Part shown: positions 18,375 through 26,837 of the stretch, in pieces | How positions within the stretch are numbered: the stretch's first letter is position 1 | Layout: the number at the start of each line of letters is the position of its first letter | Assembly (NCBI RefSeq): GCF_001931485.1 | Contig: NZ_MSDV01000005.1 | Location: forward strand, 62,001 to 126,000 | Source of the DNA: Burkholderia sp. SRS-W-2-2016 | GTDB taxonomy: Bacteria > Pseudomonadota > Gammaproteobacteria > Burkholderiales > Burkholderiaceae | DNA length: 64,000 bases | Direction of reading: 5' to 3' | Made by a program: the position numbers and the translations under genes | Notes under the pieces: generated by a model | What the model was told of the DNA's origin: nothing | Seen by the model: the letters and a program-made list of their open reading frames with translations, nothing else | Databases searched by the model: none

Positions 18375-20006
18375 TCATAACGAGCCAAAAGCGCGCCGGT
18401 ACTGAATCGCTTCGGCGATCTGCGCGGCGCTCGGCATCGCGGTGCCGGCGAGGTCCGCGATGGTGCGGGCGACCTTCAGCACCCGGTAATAGGCGCGCGC
18501 CGACCAGCCGAAGCGCTCGCCCGCTTCGCGCAGCAGCGCTTCGCCGGCCGCGTCGGGGCGGCATGCTTCGTCCACTTCCCGCCCATTCAGTTCGCGATTG
18601 GTTTTGCCTTGCCGGGCCAGTTGGCGCTCGCGCGCAACGCTCACTCGCGCCGCGATCGTCGCGCTCGCCTCGCCGATGCCGGCGGCGCGCGCGCTCAGTT
18701 CGGCGGGCGTCAGCGCCGGGATTTCGAGCTGGATATCGATGCGGTCGAGCAGCGGCCCGGACAGCTTGCGCAGATAGCGCGTCGCGAGCTCCGGCGTGCA
18801 GCGGCAGCGGCCGCCCGGATCGCCGCGCCAGCCGCACGGGCACGGGTTCATCGCGGCGATCAGCTGGCACGCGGCCGGGAAGTCGGTTTGCAGCGCGGCC
18901 CGCGAGATCGTGATGCGGCCGGCTTCGAGCGGCTCGCGCAGCGTTTCGAGCACCACGCGGTCGAACTCCGGCAATTCGTCCAGAAACAGCACGCCCAGAT
19001 GCGCGAGCGTGATCTCGCCCGGTTGCGGCGGGTTGCGTCCGCCGACCAGCGCGGCCGCGCTCGACGAATGATGCGGCGCGCGAAACGGCCGCTGACGCCA
19101 CTGCGACGGCTTGAAGCCGAGGCGGCTCGCGGACAGCAGCGCGGCGGAGTCGAGCGCTTCGTCGTCGGTCATCGGCGGCAGCAGGCCGGGCAGGCGTGCG
19201 GCGAGCATCGACTTGCCGGCGCCGGGCGGCCCGATCAACAACACGTGATGACCGCCGGCCGCGGCGACTTCGAGCGCGCGCCGCGCCGCGCGTTGGCCGA
19301 TCACGTCGGCCATGTCGGGAATCGGCGTCGCGCTGTGCGCGTCGAGCACGGGCGTTGCGACCGGGCGCAGGCCCGCGTCCGGCACGCCGGCCAGATGAGC
19401 GCAGAGTGAAGGGAGATCGGCGGCGCCGTAGACATCGACGCCCGGCACGAGCGCCGCTTCGGCCGCGCTTGCCGCCGGTAGGTAAAGCTGTGGGGTGGCC
19501 GTTCGGGTGCACGAGGTCCGCGCTGCGGCTGCGTCAGCTGTAGCCCCGGCAGACAGCGCAGCTCCAGCATCGGCAGAAGATTGTTCAACGTCACTATCAC
19601 CGGCCGCGGCCCCACGCGCAGTGCCACAAGCCATCGCGAAAGCCCCGCGCATCGGCCGCAGCGCGCCGGTCAGCGACAGCTCTCCGGCAAACTCGCGCCG
19701 CAATAGCGACTCGGCCGGAATCTGCCCGCTCGCGGCGAGGATGCCGAGCGCGATCGGCAGATCGAAGCGGCCGGATTCTTTGGGTAGATCAGCGGGGGCG
19801 AGATTGACGGTGATGCGCCGCACCGGAAATTCGAAGCCGCAGTTCTGCAGCGCCGCGCGCACGCGCTCGCGGCTTTCGCGCACTTCCAGATCGGGCAGGC
19901 CGACTATCGAAAAAGACGGTAGTCCGTTGGCGAGGTGAACCTCGACGGTGACTTCGGGCGCGCGGCCAGCGGCCGGCGCGCGACTGCGCACCACGGCAAG
20001 CGACAT
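18375..20006 (-). CDS. comM: YifB/ComM-type Mg chelatase-like AAA ATPase
   Basis: The 543-residue protein has an N-terminal Lon-protease-like ChlI domain (about 1-200), then an AAA+ domain with Walker A GPPGAGKSM, and ends in a Mg-chelatase C-terminal domain (QLARQGKTNRELNG...). A segment of about 40 residues (130-172, Ala/Ser/Thr-rich, low complexity) is inserted between AFAMACGTA and LYLPAASAAEAALVPG, where the family normally has a short link. ComM proteins are helicases that extend strand exchange during natural transformation. The function here is inferred by family. Confidence 0.92.
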   Translation of the reverse strand: MSLAVVRSRAPAAGRAPEVTVEVHLANGLPSFSIVGLPDLEVRESRERVRAALQNCGFEFPVRRITVNLAPADLPKESGRFDLPIALGILAASGQIPAESLLRREFAGELSLTGALRPMRGAFAMACGTARGAAAGDSDVEQSSADAGAALSAGATADAAAARTSCTRTATPQLYLPAASAAEAALVPGVDVYGAADLPSLCAHLAGVPDAGLRPVATPVLDAHSATPIPDMADVIGQRAARRALEVAAAGGHHVLLIGPPGAGKSMLAARLPGLLPPMTDDEALDSAALLSASRLGFKPSQWRQRPFRAPHHSSSAAALVGGRNPPQPGEITLAHLGVLFLDELPEFDRVVLETLREPLEAGRITISRAALQTDFPAACQLIAAMNPCPCGWRGDPGGRCRCTPELATRYLRKLSGPLLDRIDIQLEIPALTPAELSARAAGIGEASATIAARVSVARERQLARQGKTNRELNGREVDEACRPDAAGEALLREAGERFGWSARAYYRVLKVARTIADLAGTAMPSAAQIAEAIQYRRAFGSL

Positions 20007-20126
20007 GTTTTCTCCCGTCGGACGGTGCGCTCGTGGCGAGCGCGAAGCCCCTAAAACGCTGATGACGTCACGGCTCGCTTGCCGGTGAGGTGCGGCGCTG
20101 CGCAGCGCGAACGCTGCGAGCGCGGG

Positions 20127-20381
20127 TTACGGCGTCTGGGTGAGCGGCAGCTTCTGTTCGAGTTCGGCGACCCGGCGCTCGAGTTCTTCGAGGCGCGCGC
20201 GCGTGCGCACCAATACCTGGGTCTGCGTATCGAATTCCTCGCGCGTGACCAGATCGAGCTTCGAAAAGCCTTGCGACAGCATCGCCTTGACGTTGCGCTC
20301 GACATCTTTGGCCGGCGAATTCTTGAACAGATCGCTGACGCGAGCCTGGAAGTCGTTAAAAACGTCGTTCGGTTGTTTCAT
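20127..20381 (-). CDS. ubiK: ubiquinone biosynthesis accessory factor UbiK
   Basis: This 84-residue protein begins MKQPNDVFNDFQARVSDLF and ends in a coiled coil (RARLEELERRVAELEQKLP), the layout of UbiK/YqiC (BMFP) proteins. Known UbiK helps UbiJ in late aerobic ubiquinone steps. It is transcribed away from glnK, and its start is 16 bases from the NtrC-like palindrome. The longer frame reaching 20966 is antisense shadow. It is short, so confidence rests on the conserved start and the coil. Confidence 0.9.
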   Translation of the reverse strand: MKQPNDVFNDFQARVSDLFKNSPAKDVERNVKAMLSQGFSKLDLVTREEFDTQTQVLVRTRARLEELERRVAELEQKLPLTQTP

Positions 20382-20395
20382 GGTGTTCCCCTTGG

Positions 20396-20412
20396 TGCAC
20401 AAAAAATGTGCA
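20396..20412. promoter_or_regulatory. NtrC-like binding site upstream of glnK
   Basis: TGCACA and TGTGCA form a perfect inverted repeat with a five-base spacer; the NtrC consensus is TGCACC-N5-GGTGCA. It lies about 235 bases upstream of the sigma-54 promoter of glnK, a normal enhancer distance, in a gap of 379 bases shared with ubiK. Confidence 0.6.
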
Positions 20413-20490
20413 TGTTTCGTTACGTCTGTGCCCCGTCGCGGCGAATGGGCATTCGTGGTGCGTTGGAGCGTGGGCGCCGCGACCGCGTGA

Positions 20491-21099
<609 letters not shown>

Positions 21100-21156
21100 G
21101 CCCCAACCCTCGCGACACGGATAAGCGACATAGATAGCGACAAGAGGAAAACCAAG

Positions 21157-22641
21157 ATGCGCAAATTTTTGATGTCCCTGCTGATGGCCGGCTCGCTGCT
21201 CGCGGGCGGTGTCGGCGCCGCCCTCGCGGACGACGCGTCCGCGCCCGCCGCCGCCTCGGCACCCGAGGCGAGCGCCAGCGCGCCGGCGCCGGATGCGTCG
21301 GCCGCGGTCGCCGCGCCGGCCGCTTCGGCTCCGGCCGCCGACGCCACCGCCGCCGCAGCGAGCGCCCCGGCGGCGGACGCCGCTCCCGCCACCCCGACCG
21401 CGCCGTTCTCGGTCGATTCATCGAAGATCAGCGCCGGCGACACCGCGTGGATGCTGACCTCCACCGCGCTCGTGCTGTTCATGACGATTCCGGGCCTCGC
21501 GCTGTTCTACGGCGGCATGGTCCGCAAGAAGAACGTGCTCGCGACGCTGATGCAAAGCTTCGCGATCACCTGCCTCGTGACGATCATCTGGACCGTGGTC
21601 GGCTACAGCCTCGCGTTCACGCCGGGCGGCTCGTTCATCGGCGGCTTCTCGCGGGTGTTCATGGCGGGGATGAACTACATCAAGGGCGACAAGGGCGTCA
21701 CGCTGACCGTCAGCCACCTCGCGCCGACGATCCCCGAAACCGTCTACTTCGTCTATCAGATGACCTTCGCGATCATCACGCCCGCGCTGATCACCGGTGC
21801 GTTCGCTGACCGGATGAAGTTCTCGGCGATGCTGGTGTTCATGTCGCTGTGGTCGATCATCGTCTACGCGCCGATCGCGCACATGGTGTGGGAGCCGAGC
21901 GGCTGGCTGGCGAGCCAGGGCATCCTCGACTTCGCGGGCGGCACGGTGGTGCACATCAACGCCGGTATCGCGGGTCTGGTCTGCTGTCTGGTGCTCGGCA
22001 AGCGGATCGGCTACGGCCGCGAAGCGATGGCGCCGCACAACCTGACGCTCACGCTGATCGGCGCGTCGATGCTGTGGGTCGGCTGGTTCGGCTTCAACGC
22101 GGGTTCGGCGCTGGCGGCGGACGGCCGTGCCGGCTTCGCGATGTTCACGACCCAGGTGGCGACCGCCGCCGCGGCGCTCGCGTGGATGTTCGCCGAATGG
22201 GCGAGCAAGGGTAAGCCGTCGGTGCTCGGCATCGTGTCGGGCGCGGTCGCGGGTCTGGTCGCGGTGACGCCGGCTTCGGGCTTTGTCGGTACGACGGGCG
22301 CGCTGGTGATCGGCATCGTCGCCGGCGTGGTGTGCTTCTGGTCGGCCACCTGGCTCAAGCACAAGTTCGGCTACGACGACTCGCTCGACGCGTTCGGCGT
22401 GCACGGCATCGGCGGCATCATCGGCGCGATCCTGACCGGCGTGTTCGCGGTCAAGGACATCGGCGGCGCGGACGGCAGCGTGCTGTTGCAGCTGAAGGGC
22501 GTGGTCACGACGCTGGTCTACAGCGGTGTAGTCAGCTTCGTGCTGCTGAAGATCATCGACATGGTGATGGGCATCCGCGTGACCCACGAAGAGGAACGCG
22601 AAGGTCTCGACGTCAGCCTGCACGGCGAGCGCGTCGAATAA
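21157..22641 (+). CDS. amtB: ammonium transporter
   Basis: The 494-residue protein has a signal peptide (MRKFLMSLLMAGSLLAGG..., cleaved near residue 24). A low-complexity Ala/Pro/Ser/Asp linker of about 60 residues follows and then eleven predicted membrane helices of an Amt channel. Twin pore histidines are in VHINAGIAGL and VHGIGGIIGA. The extended linker after the signal peptide is longer than in E. coli AmtB. It would be placed on the periplasmic side. It sits behind glnK and a strong terminator follows. Confidence 0.95.
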   Translation: MRKFLMSLLMAGSLLAGGVGAALADDASAPAAASAPEASASAPAPDASAAVAAPAASAPAADATAAAASAPAADAAPATPTAPFSVDSSKISAGDTAWMLTSTALVLFMTIPGLALFYGGMVRKKNVLATLMQSFAITCLVTIIWTVVGYSLAFTPGGSFIGGFSRVFMAGMNYIKGDKGVTLTVSHLAPTIPETVYFVYQMTFAIITPALITGAFADRMKFSAMLVFMSLWSIIVYAPIAHMVWEPSGWLASQGILDFAGGTVVHINAGIAGLVCCLVLGKRIGYGREAMAPHNLTLTLIGASMLWVGWFGFNAGSALAADGRAGFAMFTTQVATAAAALAWMFAEWASKGKPSVLGIVSGAVAGLVAVTPASGFVGTTGALVIGIVAGVVCFWSATWLKHKFGYDDSLDAFGVHGIGGIIGAILTGVFAVKDIGGADGSVLLQLKGVVTTLVYSGVVSFVLLKIIDMVMGIRVTHEEEREGLDVSLHGERVE

Positions 22642-22710
22642 CGAAAACAGTGGAAATTACGGAATCAGCGTTCGAAGATTCGACCGGTAAGATTTAAGCG
22701 CAGCGATTTG

Positions 22711-22736
22711 GCCCGCCTTCATGGCGGGCTTTTTTC
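22711..22736 (+). terminator. Rho-independent terminator after amtB
   Basis: GCCCGCC and GGCGGGC pair across a TTCAT loop and are followed by a run of T residues. It sits 70 bases after the amtB stop. Confidence 0.88.
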
Positions 22737-22770
22737 TTGCTGATCCGGATGGAAACGGCAGTTTTCCCCG

Positions 22771-22787
22771 CCTATCATCGTGATAGG
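22771..22787. promoter_or_regulatory. palindrome upstream of gshA
   Basis: CCTATCA and TGATAGG are exact inverted arms around TCG, flanked by TTTTC and GAAAA. It lies about 100 bases upstream of gshA, and a TACAAT at 22852-22857 could be the -10. An operator is plausible but no known factor is recognised. Confidence 0.35.
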
Positions 22788-22884
22788 GAAAAGCATTTCG
22801 AGTCTGCTTGCGTACGGAGAAACCGTCCCCAAATGGGCAAAGCATTTGCTCTACAATCTTTTTTCTCCAGTCTGCGAGTGATCA

Positions 22885-24174
22885 ATGGTTCCGCACCTAG
22901 TTACGGCGTTAAACGGCCCGCTGCTCGATCTCGAGCGGAAGATCCTCGACGCCACGCCCGCTATCGAACGCTGGTTCCGGCTCGAATGGCAGGAGCACAC
23001 GCCGCCGTTCTACTGTTCGGTCGATCTGCGTAACGCGGGCTTCAAGCTCGCGCCGGTCGACACCAATCTGTTTCCCGGCGCCTTCAATAATCTGCCGCAG
23101 GAAGTGCTGCCGCTCGCGGTGCAGGCCGCGATGGCATCGATCGAAAAGATCTGCCCGGATGCGAAGAATCTGCTGGTGATTCCGGAGCGCCACACGCGCA
23201 ACGCGTTCTACCTCGAAAACGTCGCCCGGCTCGCGTCGATCATGCGCCAGGCGGGTCTGAACGTACGCTTCGGCACGCTCGACGAATCCATCAACGGCCC
23301 GGTCACGATCGCGCTGTCCGACGGCCAGAAGCTCGTGCTCGAACCGCTCGAGCGTTCGCAGCGGCGCCTTGGTCTGAAGAATTTCGACCCGTGCTCGATC
23401 CTGCTGAACAACGACCTGTCGGGCGGCATTCCGCCGGTGCTCGAAAATCTGCACGAGCAGTATCTGCTGCCGCCGTTGCACGCGGGCTGGGCGGTGCGGC
23501 GTAAATCGACGCATTTCTCGTGCTATGACGACGTCGCGAAGAAGTTCGCGAAGATGGTCGAAATCGATCCGTGGATGATCAATCCGTACTTCGCGCACGT
23601 CGAAGGCGTGGACTTCCAGGAGCGCACCGGCGAGGAAGCGCTGTCCGATGCGATCGACGGCGTGCTCAAGAAGATCGCCCGCAAGTACCGCGAGTACGGG
23701 ATCTCCGAGAAGCCGTACGTGGTGATCAAGTCGGACGCCGGCACCTACGGGATGGGCGTGATGACCGTACACGACGCGTCGGAAGTGGCCGCGCTGACCA
23801 AGCGCGAACGCGCGCGGATGGCGGCCACCAAGGACGGCCTCGAAGTGCACGACGTGATCGTGCAGGAAGGCGTGTACACGTTCGAGCGGGTCGGCGAGGA
23901 AGTGGCCGAGCCGGTCGTCTACATGATCGACCGCTATGTGGTGGGCGGTTTCTATCGCGTGCACGGCAGCCGCGAGCGCGACCAGAACCTGAACGCGCCG
24001 GGCATGCACTTCGTGCCGCTCGGCTTCGAGCACACCGCGCTGCCCGATGCGCATGCGAAGCCCGGCGCGGCGCCGCCGAACCGCTTCTACATGTACGGCG
24101 TGGTCGCGCGGCTCGGGCTGCTGGCCGCGTCGGTCGAACTCGAAAAGACCGATCCGGAAGCGATCCAGGTCTAA
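22885..24174 (+). CDS. gshA: glutamate-cysteine ligase (proteobacterial short type)
   Basis: The protein has 429 residues and belongs to the GshA group specific to beta- and some other proteobacteria, unrelated in length to the 520-residue E. coli enzyme. It starts MVPHLVTALNGPLLDLERKI and shows VIKSDAGTYGMGVMTVHD (ATP-grasp-like loop) and YVVGGFYRVHG near the end. It makes gamma-glutamylcysteine, the first step of glutathione synthesis. The gshB gene follows in the same direction, separated by a 20-base-pair perfect hairpin. Confidence 0.92.
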   Translation: MVPHLVTALNGPLLDLERKILDATPAIERWFRLEWQEHTPPFYCSVDLRNAGFKLAPVDTNLFPGAFNNLPQEVLPLAVQAAMASIEKICPDAKNLLVIPERHTRNAFYLENVARLASIMRQAGLNVRFGTLDESINGPVTIALSDGQKLVLEPLERSQRRLGLKNFDPCSILLNNDLSGGIPPVLENLHEQYLLPPLHAGWAVRRKSTHFSCYDDVAKKFAKMVEIDPWMINPYFAHVEGVDFQERTGEEALSDAIDGVLKKIARKYREYGISEKPYVVIKSDAGTYGMGVMTVHDASEVAALTKRERARMAATKDGLEVHDVIVQEGVYTFERVGEEVAEPVVYMIDRYVVGGFYRVHGSRERDQNLNAPGMHFVPLGFEHTALPDAHAKPGAAPPNRFYMYGVVARLGLLAASVELEKTDPEAIQV

Positions 24175-24184
24175 GCCACTTAGC

Positions 24185-24230
24185 GCGCGGACAGCGCCGG
24201 CGGCGAGCGTGCCGCCGGCGCTGTCCGCGC
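24185..24230. other. perfect 20-bp hairpin between gshA and gshB
   Basis: The two 20-base arms are exact reverse complements with a six-base loop GAGCGT. It is 10 bases after the gshA stop and has no U-tract. It may stabilise the gshA message end or block read-through by ribosomes or nucleases rather than stop transcription. Similar stems follow ctpA and gpmA in this window. Confidence 0.6.
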
Positions 24231-24280
24231 CGATTCATTGACGAATAATGCCAAGCCCAGCAGGGCGCACCGGGATTTCC

Positions 24281-25237
24281 ATGGACATTCTTTTCATCGC
24301 CGATCCGCTCAGCCAGTTCAAGATCTACAAGGATTCGACCTATTCGATGATGGCCGAAGCGGCGCGGCGCGGTCACACGGTGTACACGTGCGAGCCGAAG
24401 CAGCTCGCGTGGACCGGCGGCGACGTCGAGGCGAACGTGCAGCGCATCGAGATCACCGGCGACACCACCGATCTGCATCGCGAGGTGTGGTATGCGGCCG
24501 ATCCGTTCGCGCCGCGTTCGCTGAAGAGCTTCGGCGCGGTGTTGATGCGCAAGGACCCGCCGTTCGATATGGAGTACGTGACGTCGACGTGGCTGCTGGA
24601 GCTGGCCGAACGCGGCGGCGCGCGCATCTTCAACAAGCCGCAGGCGATTCGCGACCATTCCGAAAAGCTCGCGATCGGCGAGTTCGCGCAGTTCGTCGCG
24701 CCGACGCTGGTTACACGCGACGCCGCGCGTCTGCGCGCGTTCCACGAGCAGCACGGCGACGTGATCCTGAAGCCGCTCGACGGGATGGGCGGGATGGGCG
24801 TGTTCCGCGTGAAGGCGGACGGCATGAACCTCGGCTCGATCATCGAAATGCTGAGCCATGACGGCGCGCGTTCGGTGATGGCGCAGAAATTCATCCCCGA
24901 GATCAAGGACGGCGACAAGCGCATTCTGCTGATCGGCGGCGAACCGGTGCCGTACTCGCTCGCGCGGATTCCTCAGGGCAATGAGGTGCGCGGCAATCTC
25001 GCGGCCGGCGGCCTTGGCGTCGCGCGTCCGCTCAGCGACCAGGATCGCCGGATCGCCGATACGCTCGCGCCGGTGCTCGCGGCGCGCGGTTTGCTGCTGG
25101 TCGGACTCGATGCAATCGGCGACTGGCTCACCGAAGTCAACGTGACGAGCCCGACCTGCTTCCGTGAAATCATGGATCAGACCGGTTTCGACGTTGCCGC
25201 GATGTTCATCGACGCGCTGGAGCGCGCGGCCGCCTGA
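24281..25237 (+). CDS. gshB: glutathione synthetase
   Basis: The protein has 318 residues from MDILFIADPLSQFKIYKDSTYSMM; the upstream extension to 24248 is not conserved. It has the ATP-grasp layout: N-terminal domain, DVILKPLDGMGGMGVFR (nucleotide-binding loop), GGEPVPYSLARIPQ and the metal-binding TEVNVTSPTCF near the end. It joins gamma-glutamylcysteine and glycine. The gene follows gshA behind a 20-bp hairpin, so both steps of glutathione synthesis are likely coexpressed, though perhaps unequally. Confidence 0.95.
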   Translation: MDILFIADPLSQFKIYKDSTYSMMAEAARRGHTVYTCEPKQLAWTGGDVEANVQRIEITGDTTDLHREVWYAADPFAPRSLKSFGAVLMRKDPPFDMEYVTSTWLLELAERGGARIFNKPQAIRDHSEKLAIGEFAQFVAPTLVTRDAARLRAFHEQHGDVILKPLDGMGGMGVFRVKADGMNLGSIIEMLSHDGARSVMAQKFIPEIKDGDKRILLIGGEPVPYSLARIPQGNEVRGNLAAGGLGVARPLSDQDRRIADTLAPVLAARGLLLVGLDAIGDWLTEVNVTSPTCFREIMDQTGFDVAAMFIDALERAAA

Positions 25238-25334
25238 CCCGCCGGACGGGCAGGCAGGCGTGGGGGCGACCGGCTTGAATGCGCGGCCGCGTCCCCCATT
25301 TAGGAAGTAAATCCGCAGTGGGCAGGTCGCCAGA

Positions 25335-25362
25335 TTTGGCGCGAAAATGAGCCTGATACAAT
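25335..25362 (+). promoter_or_regulatory. candidate sigma-70 promoter in front of the PTS IIA gene
   Basis: TTTGGC and TACAAT lie 16 bases apart, with a TG in the extended -10 position. It would leave a leader of roughly 230 bases before the IIA start; the 359-base gap 25238-25596 has no recognisable gene. Confidence 0.45.
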
Positions 25363-25596
25363 GCCCGCTCGCCCGCGCGAGGCGTCGTCCGGCAGCCCTG
25401 GCGGTTGCCCTCGGCGACCCTGGCGCGGCTCGCGGACCAGCAACGGGCAACGCGAGCGCCGGCGCCGACAGGCGCGCCGAATCGCTCGTTCCACGATGTG
25501 TTGCCGCCCTCGCCAGCTACGGCCGCTGCGAGGCGCAGGCGAGCCGGGCTAACCCCGGTCCACGATTTGGGGCCGTTCTTTTGCAGTAAGGCTGAC

Positions 25597-26124
25597 ATGG
25601 CAGGCATTCTGATCATTGCGCACGCTCCGTTCGCCACCGCGTTGCGCGATTGCATTTCCCACATTTATGGCGGTTTGCCGGCACGGATCGGCGTGATCGA
25701 CGTGTCGCCGGATTGCGATCCCGCGCAGGTCGTCGCGTTCGCGGATTCGGAAATCACACGGCTGAGAGAAGAAAACGGCGCGCTGGTGCTCACCGACATG
25801 TTCGGCGCGACTCCGGCCAACATCGCCGGGCGGCTCGCGACGCTGCCCGACGTGCGCGTGCTGTGCGGCGTCAATCTGCCAATGCTCGTGCGCGCCGTCT
25901 GCTATCGCGCGACCCCGCTCGACACGCTGGTCGACAAGGCGCTGGCCGGCGCGACCAAGGGCGTGCACGCGATCGGTCCGGCGACCCCGGAACCGGTCGC
26001 GCCGCCCGCGTGCTCGAACGATTGCCTGCCGGCGCTGCCGCCCGACGCGGCACCCGGCGACTGTATTCCGGCGTTGCCGGCCGGCGCCGATCTGACGCAG
26101 AAGACGGACGCGGCGGGCCTGTAA
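25597..26124 (+). CDS. PTS EIIA component, mannose/sorbose type
   Basis: The 175-residue protein has an EIIA-Man fold. The phosphorylated His9 is in MAGILIIAHAPFATAL, and DMFGATPANIAGRL is characteristic of the family. A C-terminal extension of about 40 residues contains two copies of a DC(L/I)PALP motif (SNDCLPALPPDAAPGDCIPALPAG when aligned in pieces), not seen in ManX. It is followed 95 bases later by HPr and EI. No EIIB or EIIC is found near. It could therefore have a regulatory role, as in the incomplete PTS systems known in proteobacteria. Confidence 0.85.
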   Translation: MAGILIIAHAPFATALRDCISHIYGGLPARIGVIDVSPDCDPAQVVAFADSEITRLREENGALVLTDMFGATPANIAGRLATLPDVRVLCGVNLPMLVRAVCYRATPLDTLVDKALAGATKGVHAIGPATPEPVAPPACSNDCLPALPPDAAPGDCIPALPAGADLTQKTDAAGL

Positions 26125-26219
26125 GCCGGCCGGTTGTGCGCGCGACGCTTCAAAGGCCTGGCAACCGGTTGGCGGTTTCACCCTTCACCCTTTCATTCAC
26201 CCGCGCTTCGGACCAACAC

Positions 26220-26489
26220 ATGCTGCAACAGGAAACGACTATTGTGAACAAGCTGGGGCTGCACGCGCGCGCGTCGGCCAAGTTGACGCAACTCGCGGGC
26301 AACTACCAGTCGGAAATCTGGATGAGCCGCAATGGCCGTCGTATCAACGCGAAGAGCATCATGGGCGTGATGATGCTGGCCGCCGGCATCGGCAGTACGG
26401 TGCTGATCGAAACGGAAGGCGCCGACGAAAAGGACGCGATGGACGCATTGCTGAAACTGATCGCCGATAAATTCGGCGAGGGGCAATAA
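26220..26489 (+). CDS. ptsH: phosphocarrier protein HPr
   Basis: This 89-residue HPr has the active His15 in KLGLHARASAKLTQLAG and a Ser46 region INAKSIMGVMML. It is not fused to other domains, unlike the HPr unit in the later GlcNAc PTS protein. It receives phosphate from EI and passes it to EIIA. It stands between the EIIA gene and EI, and a terminator follows. Confidence 0.95.
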   Translation: MLQQETTIVNKLGLHARASAKLTQLAGNYQSEIWMSRNGRRINAKSIMGVMMLAAGIGSTVLIETEGADEKDAMDALLKLIADKFGEGQ

Positions 26490-26525
26490 AGCCACGCGCT
26501 GTGCGATTCGAATGGCAGAACAAAG

Positions 26526-26551
26526 CCGCGGCCCTCGCCGCGGTTTTTTTT
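26526..26551 (+). terminator. terminator after ptsH
   Basis: CCGCGG is repeated as a self-complementary stem around a six-base loop and is followed by eight T residues. It lies 36 bases after the ptsH stop. The gap to ptsI (348 bases in all) also has a TATAAT at 26767-26772, which suggests that ptsI has its own promoter. Confidence 0.75.
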
Positions 26552-26837
26552 CGCCGCCGGCATTCGATTATTAAAACGTCGGCTTCCTAAATGGGAGCGA
26601 AAGCCAGGGTGAAAGAGCGGGTAAGGCGAGCGGCGATTTTTCAATAATTAAAGTCTTCCGCTAAAACCGCGCTTCGCCCGATGTAGCGGCCGTGCGCGGG
26701 CGCCGATTACGACAATTCGTGCTGCGCCGCACACAGCCCTGACATACTTCAAAAAGGCGCGGAATTTATAATGCCCAGTACAGTCTGAGAGCATTGCAGC
26801 GGTTTGCCGCGGCATCACACAACTAGAGGAGGTGCGC

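Noticed and set aside
26832..26837. Earlier GTG start for ptsI
   Set aside because: It overlaps the AGGAGG ribosome site; GTG at 26838 is at the correct distance.
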